Source of the DNA: Phenylobacterium sp. Root1290
GTDB lineage: Bacteria > Pseudomonadota > Alphaproteobacteria > Caulobacterales > Caulobacteraceae
DNA: 64,000 bases
NCBI RefSeq assembly: GCF_001425305.1
Contig: NZ_LMEE01000002.1
Coordinates: forward strand, 127,284-191,283
Direction of reading: 5' to 3'
This document shows, in pieces, positions 54,896-63,841 of the stretch; positions within the stretch are counted from its first letter, which is position 1, and every line of letters starts with the position of its first letter. The notes beneath the pieces are model-generated. The model was not told the DNA's origin, made no database searches, and saw only the letters and a list, made by a program, of their open reading frames with translations. The position numbers and the translations under genes were made by a program.

Positions 54896-56023
54896 TCAGT
54901 CGTCGCCGACCATGGCGTCGGCCTCGGCTACCGGCCGTTGCGACGGGACGTTGGCGGGATGGGCCGCGATGGGCAGCACCTGCGGGGCGGTCCTGGCGCT
55001 GTCGGCGTCCTTGACCAGCTCTGCGGCCTTTTCGGCTGTGGGGGCCGTATCGGTCTTGCGGTCGGTCTTCAACAGCGCCGCGCGCATGTCGTCGGCCACC
55101 TCGATCGAGGCCGGCGACGGGCTGGCGGCGTAGCTGGCGTAGAGCACGCGATCCTGCGCCTTCGGCGCCGAACCGCCGCCGCGTCCCAGACGATAGAAGA
55201 CGTGCATGCCCACGTGGGCCGTGCGCACGAGGCGCGGACCCCAGTTCGGGGCGACGTTGGTGGTGTGGAAGTGCGTGGCGTCGCCAATCGAAGCCATCAC
55301 CGAGCCCGACAGGGCCCGCGAGGCGACCTTCTGCGCCCGGGTCCAGGCCGCAGTCTCGCGGCCACGACGCATCGAGCCGTCGCAGGCGAAGCTGAACTGG
55401 CACCCGACACGCTTGCCTGCGCCCTGGAAGACGACGCCGCAGACGCTGCTCGGGAACGAAGGATGGCGTACGCGGTTAAGCACTACCTGAGCGACGGCGG
55501 CCTGTCCGGAAGGGGTCTCGCCGCGGGCCTCGAAATAGACCGCCTGGGTCAGGCACTCCAACTCACGCGACGTCTCCAGGGCCCCGACGAGCCGCATCGG
55601 AGCCACAGTGGGCAGGGCCGCCGCGTCGATGACGCCGCGAAGCGGAATGGTCGCCGCGGCTTGAGGCGCCTTTTCCAGGCGCGCAGCGAGAATGGCGTTC
55701 TGACGATCGCGTTGGGCCGCACCGCTGATGGTCAGCGGGTCATGGCGGCTGGCGACCCGCAGGACGCCCGGATCCATGGCCGCGGTGTTCAGCGTGGCCT
55801 CGGAGAAACCACCGGCGGCGGCTTGAGCGAGACGCGCGTTGCGAGCGTCGTCCGTGGCTGTGCGGGCCATGCCGCCGGCCATGTATGTCGCGCCCAGGGC
55901 CAGGCCAATGCCTGAACCGATCAATGCGGCGCATGTCGACGCACGCCAATCGGCGCGAGTCTTACTGTTTAAATTCAAGAAGATCGTGTCCCGTGTGGCG
56001 AGGGCGTAAGCGCCCCCCGACAT
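54896..56023 (-). CDS. SleB-family cell-wall hydrolase (copy 2)
   Basis: 375 residues from ATG 56023; a GTG at 56032 is an alternative start. A signal-anchor helix (about 30-52) is followed by a linker and a SleB/hydrolase_2 domain: TQAVYFEARGETPSGQAAVA, QVVLNRVRHPSFPSSVCGVV, GCQFSFACDGSM and ATHFHTTNVAPNWGP. Catalytic Glu and the EARGE motif are intact here, unlike copy 1. The C-terminal 100 residues are low complexity and rich in Ala/Pro. It should cut peptidoglycan in the periplasm. Confidence 0.88.
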   Translation of the reverse strand: MSGGAYALATRDTIFLNLNSKTRADWRASTCAALIGSGIGLALGATYMAGGMARTATDDARNARLAQAAAGGFSEATLNTAAMDPGVLRVASRHDPLTISGAAQRDRQNAILAARLEKAPQAAATIPLRGVIDAAALPTVAPMRLVGALETSRELECLTQAVYFEARGETPSGQAAVAQVVLNRVRHPSFPSSVCGVVFQGAGKRVGCQFSFACDGSMRRGRETAAWTRAQKVASRALSGSVMASIGDATHFHTTNVAPNWGPRLVRTAHVGMHVFYRLGRGGGSAPKAQDRVLYASYAASPSPASIEVADDMRAALLKTDRKTDTAPTAEKAAELVKDADSARTAPQVLPIAAHPANVPSQRPVAEADAMVGDD

Positions 56024-56272
56024 CGTCGTCACGATCGCCCCTGCTCATGCTGGCGGCGTGTGACCAAGAGCCCGTCGATTACACGTGGAGTGACAGGCTA
56101 CGGCGAAGTTGAGGTGGTTTATGACCATCGCCGAGAGGATTCGCAAGGCGCTATTGCGTCGCACCATGGGATTTTTTTCAGGTTTCGTTAACGACGGAGG
56201 CCCGCGCACGGAACCGCGAACAGGTCCCGCCGTTCCTGCTGCGAAGCTTTCACACGCGGAGACGTACTGCTG

Positions 56273-56455
56273 ATGCGCAAGACCCTCACCCTGCTAGCGG
56301 CGGCCGGCTTGGCCGTGACGCTGGCCGCCTGCGGCCACAACGTCGAGCAGCGCGCCGCCACCGGCGCCGCCGCCGGCGCCGTGGTCGGCGGCCCGGTCGG
56401 AGCGGTGGCTGGCGCCGCCGCCGGCACCGCCGTCAGCAAGGCGGCTGACAAGTAG
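56273..56455 (+). CDS. small glycine-zipper lipoprotein
   Basis: 60 residues. An LAAC lipobox (Cys20) follows a short signal, then a glycine-zipper helix TGAAAGAVVGGPVGAVAGAA that resembles the YMGG/OsmB-type Gly-zipper. It is probably an outer-membrane lipoprotein. A TTAAC lies upstream at 56188-56192. Function unknown. Confidence 0.7.
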   Translation: MRKTLTLLAAAGLAVTLAACGHNVEQRAATGAAAGAVVGGPVGAVAGAAAGTAVSKAADK

Positions 56456-56658
56456 TCTAGCGACAGGATCCTCTCCCCCCGGATTGGATCACCTGCGCGC
56501 CGCGAGGGCGGGCCAAGCCTGTCTGACGCGGCGCGCGCCCGTTTTCGGCTCCCGTTCGGCGAACGGGGGTCTGGTTAACGGCCGTGGCCCATGCCACGTT
56601 GCGCGTAAGGCGAGGTTCGCCACGGACGCGCCCCATTTCTGATCTCAAACTGACGCTG

Positions 56659-57066
56659 ATGTTGAAGTACGCCATCTTGCTGACCATCACGGTCGGGCTA
56701 GCGTCGCCCGCCGCCGCCGCGCCAAGCTGGCGCGTGCAGCAAGCCTGCGCCATGCAACGCTATCTGCGCGCCACCCCCGCCTTCCCCACCGCCAACTGGG
56801 GCCGTGATGCGACCAGCGTCTCGACCAGCGGCGCGCGCACGACGCTCGCCCGCCGTGAAGACGCCGCCGCGCGGGCTCAGTTCGACAGCGCCATGCGGTC
56901 CGGCCGCGCCTTCGCCGACCGCGCTGTCGACCAGTTGGCTGCGCAAGACCGGATCACCCAGGAAGAAGCGTTCCGCAGAATCGGCGGAGACCCAGGCCCC
57001 TGGCCGCAGGTCACTCCCGCCAAGTGCGAGGCGCTTGAGCGCCGCGCTCAGCGCGCCGAACGCTAG
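56659..57066 (+). CDS. small secreted protein of unknown function
   Basis: 135 residues from ATG 56659. A signal peptide (1-20, SPAAAAP) is followed by a helical mature protein with three Cys in total. AARAQFDSAMRSGRAFADRA and QDRITQEEAFRRIGGDPGPW are its clearest segments. No family is recognised. It ends in a 4-nt CTAG overlap with the third gene of the KS-III cassette on the other strand. Confidence 0.55.
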   Translation: MLKYAILLTITVGLASPAAAAPSWRVQQACAMQRYLRATPAFPTANWGRDATSVSTSGARTTLARREDAAARAQFDSAMRSGRAFADRAVDQLAAQDRITQEEAFRRIGGDPGPWPQVTPAKCEALERRAQRAER

Positions 57067-57980
57067 CCCGGCGTCGCGCCGATCGGATTGCGCGGATCGA
57101 GGCTGAGCCCCATCGCTTGCCGCTGCTTCAGCAACCGCAGCCAGCCATGGAACGCCTCGCAGTCGAGGCCGTGCATCATCAGTCTGTGCCCAGCGGTAAG
57201 GGTTGAGAGCGGCACCATCGGGTGGCCGTTCTTCACGAACGCCATGTGGTAGTCGGTGCCCAGGATCTTGCCGATGTAGATCGCGATGGTCTCGTCCAAC
57301 TGCAGCGACTGGGCCGCCCGCACGAAGTCGGCCCGCGGCAGCAGCAGCGCATAGAGCGGGGTGTAGGCCTCGATGGCCGTCTGCACGTCGGCAAAGTTGA
57401 ACCGCCCCTTCGGCAGCGGCGCGAGGTCGAACGGTTCGTCCGAGATCATCGAGAAGTCGGGCCGCTCGACCGGCGCCAGGTCGCGCCCCTGCGCGCGCAG
57501 GCTGGCGCTGAGCTGGATGATGAAATTGAAGATGTTGAGATCGTGCTGCAGGAAGACGTTGTCCTCCAGATCCTTCAACGTGCGCGGCCTCAGCGGGACG
57601 GTCTCCACCTCGACTGGTCCAGCGTTCGCCTTGATGAAGGCCAGCAGTTCGGTGCCGATGTGGAAGTGGCGCAGGATCAGCGTATTGGCGTCGGGCGTCG
57701 CGAAGTTCCGCAGCCCCCAGTGGATCAGCCGGTGCAGCGCCCCGTTCATGTTCGGATGGTGCGGCGAGAGCCCCCGAAGGATCTTCACCAGGATGAAGAA
57801 CGCGAACACAGCGGGCCGAGTGATCGGAAACAGCCAGCGCCGCGACCACGAGCGGTTGCCGCGCAGCAGCGCCGACTTGGCCTCGGGCGCGATGGGCAGG
57901 CCCTGGTCCAGATAGAGCGCCAGCCAAGGATCGGGATCGCGCGGATCGTACTTGGTCAGATCGAAGTCGACCGCGCTCAC
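57063..57980 (-). CDS. third gene of the KS-III cassette, unknown (DUF6999-like)
   Basis: 305 residues from a GTG at 57980 that overlaps the stop of the haem-oxygenase-fold gene as GTGA. It has one hydrophobic stretch (about 50-70, WLFPITRPAVFAFFILVKIL) and conserved-looking segments GLRNFATPDANTLILRHFHI, DLEDNVFLQHDLNIFNFIIQ and LLKQRQAMGLSLDPRNPIG. I think it belongs to DUF6999, from memory only. His-rich patches (HHPNMNGALHRLIHWG) and HFHIG could bind metal. No function is known. Its coupling to the two upstream genes indicates a shared pathway. Confidence 0.7.
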   Translation of the reverse strand: MSAVDFDLTKYDPRDPDPWLALYLDQGLPIAPEAKSALLRGNRSWSRRWLFPITRPAVFAFFILVKILRGLSPHHPNMNGALHRLIHWGLRNFATPDANTLILRHFHIGTELLAFIKANAGPVEVETVPLRPRTLKDLEDNVFLQHDLNIFNFIIQLSASLRAQGRDLAPVERPDFSMISDEPFDLAPLPKGRFNFADVQTAIEAYTPLYALLLPRADFVRAAQSLQLDETIAIYIGKILGTDYHMAFVKNGHPMVPLSTLTAGHRLMMHGLDCEAFHGWLRLLKQRQAMGLSLDPRNPIGATPG

Positions 57981-58639
57981 GCCGTGATCTCCTCGATCTG
58001 GAGCGCGTACAGCCGCGCCGTCACGCGGGCGGTCTTGACGATGCGCTCCGCGGTCTCGGCGTCCGGCAAGACCAGCCCCAGCATCTCCTCGAACTCCTTG
58101 ATGTGCTCGGCGTCGTTCTCACCGTGATAGAGCAGGAAGCGGACGGCATGCTCGGGCAGGTCGAGCGTCTTTCGGGCCAGCGCGCCCCACTCCGCCGCCT
58201 TGATCGAGCCCAGCCCCTCGATGATCCACATTGCGCCCAGCAGGCCGAACGGGTTGGGCTTCGACGCCTCGTGGAACATCCAGGCCGACAGCGCCTCCGA
58301 ACCGATGTTCTTCTCCGCGCCCTGGATTGCGGCGAGCTCGCCGCCGGAAGCGACATAGTCCGCTTCGAGCAGACGGAAGTCGCGATGCTCGGTCACCGCA
58401 TGGCGCATCAGGATCGAACGCAGCTCAAGGTGCTCCTCGTCGATATTGGAGGCCGCGCGCGACATCCAGAGCGCCCCGTCCTTCACCTGCTGGCGAAGGC
58501 CGCTCAGGAACGCCTGGTAGTCGTCCAGGACGAACCGTCCGCGCGTGAGCCTGCGGATCAACGGCGTCTGCTCCAGCCGCCCCTCGAACTCGGTGAAGAC
58601 GACCGCCAGCCGCCGCATCACGTCACTGACGTCGTTCAT
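57977..58639 (-). CDS. haem-oxygenase-fold (iron-containing redox enzyme-like) protein
   Basis: 220 residues, all helical, with no signal peptide. Late helix His172-x-x-x-Asp176-x-x-His179 (YHGENDAEHIKEF) and Glu141 (MWIIEGLGS) match the third- and second-helix metal ligands of haem-oxygenase-like diiron oxidases such as CADD and SznF (from memory). The early Glu/His pair is less clear; HAVTEH at 80-85 is the only candidate. Known relatives include UndA, SznF, BesC and TenA/PqqC-like proteins, which act on fatty acids or amino acids. ATGA overlap with the ketosynthase gene upstream and GTGA overlap downstream. Confidence 0.78.
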   Translation of the reverse strand: MNDVSDVMRRLAVVFTEFEGRLEQTPLIRRLTRGRFVLDDYQAFLSGLRQQVKDGALWMSRAASNIDEEHLELRSILMRHAVTEHRDFRLLEADYVASGGELAAIQGAEKNIGSEALSAWMFHEASKPNPFGLLGAMWIIEGLGSIKAAEWGALARKTLDLPEHAVRFLLYHGENDAEHIKEFEEMLGLVLPDAETAERIVKTARVTARLYALQIEEITA

Positions 58640-59775
58640 CCGAGCGCTTCCAGCAGCATGAAACCCACGAAGGCGCGGCCGCTCTCGGGCACGACGCAAA
58701 GCACTTGCTCGCCCGGCTTCAGGCGCCCTGACCGCATGAATTCCTCCAGCATGACCCAGATCGAGGCCGAGCCGATGTTGCCGACGCTGGCCAGATTGGA
58801 GAACCACTTGGCCTCCGGAACCATCCCGGCCGTCGCCTCCAGCAGCGAGACGATCTCCTCACGCAGCGACCGAGCCGAGTAGTGGCACAGCAGATGGTCG
58901 ATTTCGCCCGGCACGATCCGCCCGTCGTCCACCTTGCCGAGGTAGACCCCGACCCAGGCGCGGATCACCCGCTTAAGCAGCTCGAAGTCCTGCAGTAGCG
59001 CCACGGCGCCCTGAGCATGGGCCTCGGCGGGGCCCGCGAACGACCAGGTCGCCAACGGGTCGGTGCGTCGCTCGACTGAGGCGCCGGCCCACATGCAGGG
59101 ATCGAACCGGTCGGCCAGCGAGACCAGATCGATGAACTTCACCCTCAGGCTCAGCCCCTCCGGTCGCGGCCGAGGCTCCATCACCACCGCACCGGCCCCG
59201 TCGGACAGAGTGAAGCGCAGATAGTCGGCCTCAGCCCGCAACCGGCCCTTCTCGTCCACCAGCGCCGTGCCTTCGTAAAAGCTTGGGCGGAACCAGCGCG
59301 ACGAGAACTCGCTGGCTCCGGCGACCGCCACCGCATGCTCTCCCGCGCGCACCGACAGCCACGCCGCCTTGGCCGCCATCAGCGACGAGCCGCACACGGA
59401 CTGAAAGCTGGCGATCTCCAAGGGACCGGCCCCGAGCTCGCCGTGGACGTTGGCCGCATGGCCGGGCACCAGGTAGTCGCCCTGCGTCGTCGCCGCCGCG
59501 AGATAGGTCAGATCTTCGGGCCCCAGGCCGGCGTCGTCCAGCGCGGCGCGCACGGCCAGGGCGCACATGCCCGCGTTGGAATGGGTCGCACGCCCCTGGT
59601 CGTCCAGTGCGTAGTGCCGCGTCTCCACCCCGTTCCAGCGCAGCGCCCGCCGCCCCAGCAGGCTGGCGCGGCCGCCGATCAGGCCCAGATGGTCTTCCAT
59701 GCGCGCGACGGGGATCGGCGCGCCCGGCAGGAACGCGCCCGTGCCAGTGATGTAGACGTCGGACAGCTCAGTCAT
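58636..59775 (-). CDS. ketosynthase III-like (FabH/thiolase-fold) condensing enzyme
   Basis: 379 residues from ATG 59775. The thiolase fold is shown by ITGTGAFLPGAPIPVARMED, LTYLAAATTQGDYLVPG, and the triad Cys128 in FQSVCGSSLMAAKAA, His298 in LCHYSARSLREE and Asn333 in SVGNIGSASIW. It therefore has the KAS III Cys-His-Asn set, with HYSA in place of the usual HQAN. It is likely to do a Claisen condensation or acyl transfer on CoA or ACP thioesters. It is the first gene of a three-gene overlapping operon. An ACP gene is not present nearby. Confidence 0.85.
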   Translation of the reverse strand: MTELSDVYITGTGAFLPGAPIPVARMEDHLGLIGGRASLLGRRALRWNGVETRHYALDDQGRATHSNAGMCALAVRAALDDAGLGPEDLTYLAAATTQGDYLVPGHAANVHGELGAGPLEIASFQSVCGSSLMAAKAAWLSVRAGEHAVAVAGASEFSSRWFRPSFYEGTALVDEKGRLRAEADYLRFTLSDGAGAVVMEPRPRPEGLSLRVKFIDLVSLADRFDPCMWAGASVERRTDPLATWSFAGPAEAHAQGAVALLQDFELLKRVIRAWVGVYLGKVDDGRIVPGEIDHLLCHYSARSLREEIVSLLEATAGMVPEAKWFSNLASVGNIGSASIWVMLEEFMRSGRLKPGEQVLCVVPESGRAFVGFMLLEALG

Positions 59776-59890
59776 CGCCGCACGATGGCCACAGCCGCAC
59801 GCCGTCGTCGAGCATCGGATGATCCGCGTGGGTCTCGAAGCGGCGGCGGTCTCGTCGTACAAGCTTGGCGTTGACGTTTGCGAGGTTCCC

Positions 59891-60946
59891 TTGACGTCCA
59901 TCGCCGTGCTGTTCGTCGTGCTTGTCGCAGGTTTCGCCCTCTGGTTAGCCAAGGCGCGGGCCGGCGCCCGGCGCCGCCAGGCGATTCTCGTCCCGCCCGG
60001 GATCGACGAGGCGGGCTTCGTCTCGATCGGCGGCATGGATCAGTGGATCTCGATCCGCGGCGAAAGCCTTGCCAATCCTGTGCTGGTCCTGCTGCACGGC
60101 GGTCCTGGCACGTCGTTCCTGCCGCTCGGCTATGATGCGTTTCGCGCCTGGGAGCGCGACTTCACCGTGGTCCAGTGGGATCAGCCCGGAGCAGGCCGCA
60201 CCTTCGGCCGCCACGGGGAGAAGGGCGGCGGTGAGCTCTCGCTGGGCCGTATCGCCGGTGACGGGATCGCGGTGGTGGAGCACGCCCTGCGCCAGCTTGG
60301 CCAGGACAGCGCGATCCTGCTGGGCGTCTCCTGGGGCTCGGTGCTCGGCGTGGAGATGGCCCGCCGCCGTCCCGATCTCTTCCAGGCCTATATCGGGGCC
60401 GGACAGGTGGTCGACATGGCCGCCAACGAGGCGGTCGGCTATCAGGGCCTGTCCGAGCGCCTGGAGGCCCGCGGCGCGCACAAGGCCCTGGCCCGCCTGC
60501 GCGCCCTCGGCCCTCCCCCCTACGCCGGCGTCAAGACGCTGCTGGCCGAACGCAAGATCCTGATGGCGCATCCGCCCGCCAGCGAACGCGGCATGATGCC
60601 GAAGATGCTGACACGCCTGCTGCTCGCACCTGGCTACAGCCTGCGTCAGCTCGGCGACTGGGTCGGGGCCGGACGCCACACGACCACGCACATGCTCGAC
60701 GGGCTCATGGCCTACAGCGACGACACCCCGGCGCCCGCCATCCCCGTTCCCGTCCTGATCATCCAGGGGGACGAGGACATCCAGACGCCGACCACGCTGG
60801 CGGCCGCCTATTTCGAGAAAATCCAGGCCCCCGCCAAACGCTGGGCGATCATCCCCGGCGGAGGCCACAACGCCATCCTGCTGATGCCCGACGCGTTCCT
60901 GGCGACGCTGAAGGCCAACCTCCCGGCGCTTCTGCGGACCGACTGA
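59891..60946 (+). CDS. membrane-anchored alpha/beta hydrolase (proline-iminopeptidase-like)
   Basis: About 351 residues from TTG 59891, with GAGG 6 nt upstream. An ATG at 59819 would add 24 residues without extra features. A signal-anchor helix (about 3-20, IAVLFVVLVAGFALWLAKAR) is followed by a hydrolase of the S33 type: LLHGGPGTSFLPLGYDAF, QWDQPGAGR, GVSWGSVLGVEMAR with the nucleophile Ser, an Asp in IIQGDEDIQTP and His in PGGGHNAIL. It is divergent from the ketosynthase operon, with a 115-nt shared upstream region. Substrate unknown. Confidence 0.82.
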   Translation: MTSIAVLFVVLVAGFALWLAKARAGARRRQAILVPPGIDEAGFVSIGGMDQWISIRGESLANPVLVLLHGGPGTSFLPLGYDAFRAWERDFTVVQWDQPGAGRTFGRHGEKGGGELSLGRIAGDGIAVVEHALRQLGQDSAILLGVSWGSVLGVEMARRRPDLFQAYIGAGQVVDMAANEAVGYQGLSERLEARGAHKALARLRALGPPPYAGVKTLLAERKILMAHPPASERGMMPKMLTRLLLAPGYSLRQLGDWVGAGRHTTTHMLDGLMAYSDDTPAPAIPVPVLIIQGDEDIQTPTTLAAAYFEKIQAPAKRWAIIPGGGHNAILLMPDAFLATLKANLPALLRTD

Positions 60947-60992
60947 CACTCTGCTGACAGTTTCTGGCGCCCTGCCCGGCTAGCATCGGGCC

Positions 60993-63260
60993 ATGAACGA
61001 TCCTACCTTGACGTCCATGCCCCGCTCCGCCGATCCCGGTCCTGGCGTCGCCGACATGTCGGCGAGCTTCGACTACGACGAAACCGCCATGCCGATGCTG
61101 TGGAAGCCGCACCGGCCCGCGCGCCCCGCGAAGTCGGAGGGCGGCAGGCGATTCAAGCTGGTCAGCGACTTCCAGCCCGCCGGCGACCAGCCGACCGCCA
61201 TCGCCGACCTCGTGGCCGGCCTGGAGGGGCGCGAGCAGGACCAGGTGCTCCTGGGCGTCACCGGCTCGGGCAAGACCTTCACCATGGCCAAGGTCATCGA
61301 GGAGACCCAGCGCCCGGCGCTGATCCTCGCGCCCAACAAGACCCTGGCCGCCCAGCTCTATTCCGAATTCAAGGCCTTCTTCCCCGAGAACGCCGTCGAG
61401 TTCTTCGTCTCGTACTACGACTACTACCAGCCCGAGGCCTACGTGCCGCGGACCGACACCTACATCGAGAAGGACTCGTCGATTAACGAGCAGATCGACC
61501 GGATGCGCCACTCGGCCACCCGCGCGATCCTGGAGCGCGACGACGTCATCGTCGTGGCCTCGGTCTCCTGCATCTACGGTATCGGCTCGGTCGAGACCTA
61601 TACGGCCATGACCTTCACCGTCGAGCCCGGCCAGCGGCTCGACGAGAAGCAGCTGATGGCCGACCTCGTGGCCCTTCAATACAAGCGCAACGACGCCGCC
61701 TTCGAGCGCGGCTCGTTCCGCCGCCGCGGCGACACCATCGAGGTCTTCCCCGCCCACTACGAGGACCGCGCCTGGCGCATCTCGCTCTTCGGCGACGAGG
61801 TCGAGGCCATCAGCGAGTTCGATCCGCTGACCGGCAAGAAGACCGCCGATCTCGAAGGCATCAAGATCTACGCCAACAGCCACCACGTCACGCCGCGGCC
61901 GACGCTCAACCAGGCGGTCATCCAGATCCGCGACGAGTTGAAGGAACGGCTGGACTGGCTGGTCGCCAACGGCAAGCTGCTCGAAGCCCAGCGGCTGGAA
62001 CAGCGCACCACCTTCGACCTGGAGATGATCCAGGCCACCGGCTCGTGCGCCGGCATCGAGAACTACAGCCGCTACCTGTCCGGCCGCCGCACCGGCGAGC
62101 CGCCGCCGACCTTCTTCGAGTACATTCCCGAGAACGCCCTGCTCTTCATCGACGAGAGCCACCAGGCGGTGCCGCAGATCGGCGCGATGTACCGGGGCGA
62201 CTATCGCCGCAAGTTCACCCTGGCCGAGTACGGCTTCCGCCTGCCCTCCTGCCTCGACAACCGCCCGCTCAAGTTCGAAGAGTGGGACGCCATGCGGCCG
62301 CAGACGGTCAACGTCTCGGCGACGCCCGCAGCCTGGGAGCTGGAGCGATCCGGCGGCGTCTTCGCCGAGCAGGTCATCCGGCCCACCGGCCTGATCGATC
62401 CGCCGGTCGAGGTGCGTCCGGTCTCCAAGGACAATCACAGCCAGGTCGACGACGTCATCGCCGAGGCCCGCGACACCATCGCCAAGGGCTACCGCACCCT
62501 GATCACCGTCCTGACCAAGAAGATGGCCGAGGACCTCAGCGAGTACATGCACGAGCAGGGCCTGCGCGTGCGCTACATGCACTCCGACATCGACACCATG
62601 GAGCGCATCGAGATCATCCGCGACCTGCGGCTCGGCGCCTTCGACGTGCTGATCGGCATCAACCTGCTGCGCGAGGGCCTCGACATCCCCGAAGTGGGAT
62701 TGGTCGCCATCCTCGACGCCGACAAGGAAGGCTTCCTGCGCTCGGAAACCTCGCTGATCCAGACCATCGGCCGCGCCGCGCGGAACGTGGACGGCAAGGT
62801 CATCCTCTACGCTGACCACATCACCGGCTCGATGGAACGGGCCATGGCCGAGACCCAGCGCCGCCGCGAGAAGCAGGAGCAGTACAACCTCGAGCACGGC
62901 ATCACGCCTGAGAGCGTCAAGAGCCAGATCAAGGAAATCCTCGCCAGCCCGTACGAGAAGGATCGCGTGCTGGTCCCGGTCGGCGTGGCCGAGGACGCCG
63001 GCAAGCCGTTCCTCGGCGACAACTTCAAGGCCACCCTCCGCGACCTCGAGGCCAAGATGCGCCAGGCCGCCGCGGACCTGGAGTTCGAGACCGCCGCGCG
63101 CCTGCGCGACGAGATCAAGCGCCTCAAACTGCTCGACCTGGAATTCGCAAACGACGCCCTCACCGGCGAGGGCGAGACCGCCGATCGCGAGGTGGTCAAG
63201 AAGGTCCGGGCCGAGGCGCGGGCCGAGAGCCAAGAGCGGTTCCGCAAGGGGAAACGCTAG
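60993..63260 (+). CDS. uvrB: excinuclease ABC subunit B
   Basis: 755 residues. About 50 extra N-terminal residues precede the usual start [20 protein letters not shown]. Walker A is [17 protein letters not shown], the beta-hairpin region is [20 protein letters not shown], and helicase motifs are [25 protein letters not shown] and [19 protein letters not shown]. The C-terminal UVR motif ([32 protein letters not shown]) binds UvrC. It acts in nucleotide excision repair with UvrA. No alphaproteobacterial SOS box (GTTC-N7-GTTC) is visible upstream. Confidence 0.98.
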   Translation: MNDPTLTSMPRSADPGPGVADMSASFDYDETAMPMLWKPHRPARPAKSEGGRRFKLVSDFQPAGDQPTAIADLVAGLEGREQDQVLLGVTGSGKTFTMAKVIEETQRPALILAPNKTLAAQLYSEFKAFFPENAVEFFVSYYDYYQPEAYVPRTDTYIEKDSSINEQIDRMRHSATRAILERDDVIVVASVSCIYGIGSVETYTAMTFTVEPGQRLDEKQLMADLVALQYKRNDAAFERGSFRRRGDTIEVFPAHYEDRAWRISLFGDEVEAISEFDPLTGKKTADLEGIKIYANSHHVTPRPTLNQAVIQIRDELKERLDWLVANGKLLEAQRLEQRTTFDLEMIQATGSCAGIENYSRYLSGRRTGEPPPTFFEYIPENALLFIDESHQAVPQIGAMYRGDYRRKFTLAEYGFRLPSCLDNRPLKFEEWDAMRPQTVNVSATPAAWELERSGGVFAEQVIRPTGLIDPPVEVRPVSKDNHSQVDDVIAEARDTIAKGYRTLITVLTKKMAEDLSEYMHEQGLRVRYMHSDIDTMERIEIIRDLRLGAFDVLIGINLLREGLDIPEVGLVAILDADKEGFLRSETSLIQTIGRAARNVDGKVILYADHITGSMERAMAETQRRREKQEQYNLEHGITPESVKSQIKEILASPYEKDRVLVPVGVAEDAGKPFLGDNFKATLRDLEAKMRQAAADLEFETAARLRDEIKRLKLLDLEFANDALTGEGETADREVVKKVRAEARAESQERFRKGKR

Positions 63261-63489
63261 CTCCGCAATAGGGATAAGCCCTTGTTCCCACTGCCAAAAC
63301 AACCGAGCGTGGCGCCGGCTTGACCGCACGCCTGTAACCCAAACTCCACAGTACGAAAGACGATATCGTTAACTTCTGGAGGCCCGGAACCACGGCCCCG
63401 CTTCGCGCGTAGAGTCCGTCGGATGGGGAGCGCTGTCGACGCGGTCCGACGGGGGCCGCGGGCATGACGCTCTTCCTGGGGATGATCCC

Positions 63490-63780
63490 ATGACGCCTCC
63501 GCTTTCCGTGGTGGCCGACAACTCGGCCGACAAGACCAAGCCGCTTACCGGCCGTGACCTATCAGAACGCATTCGCCGGCTGCAGGCCGAGGCCAAGTCG
63601 CTGGCGCGCGAGCATGTCCACGCGCTGGGCGTCGCCTTGATCGAGGTCGAGCGGCTGTCCGCCGAGATCGCCGAGGGCGGCGAGGCCTATCCGGCCGGCG
63701 TCCGCGACCTCGCCCGGCGGATGGCGGAAGACTGCGAAGCCAAGGTCCAGACCCTCGAGGCGATCTCCTCGCGCGCCTGA
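63490..63780 (+). CDS. small helical protein, first of a tandem pair
   Basis: 96 residues. After an N-terminal SVVADNS segment it has a helix-rich core with RIRRLQAEAKSLAREHVHAL and ending AEDCEAKVQTLEAISSRA. No family is recognised. The gene downstream (63842) encodes a related protein, suggesting duplication. Amphipathic helices suggest a small regulatory or adaptor protein. The 229-nt gap before it (63261-63489) holds no supported gene. Confidence 0.6.
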   Translation: MTPPLSVVADNSADKTKPLTGRDLSERIRRLQAEAKSLAREHVHALGVALIEVERLSAEIAEGGEAYPAGVRDLARRMAEDCEAKVQTLEAISSRA

Positions 63781-63841
63781 CCCGACTTTGGCGCCTCTCA
63801 TGCAGCACAGGTCACAGACTGTGCAGCTTTGGGAGCGCCAG

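Noticed and set aside
60947-60992. Possible SOS (LexA) box before uvrB
   Set aside because: No GTTC-N7-GTTC pattern is present in the short upstream region or nearby.
60849-63329. Minus-strand open frame of about 826 codons opposite uvrB
   Set aside because: A shadow of uvrB codon bias with no recognisable protein features.
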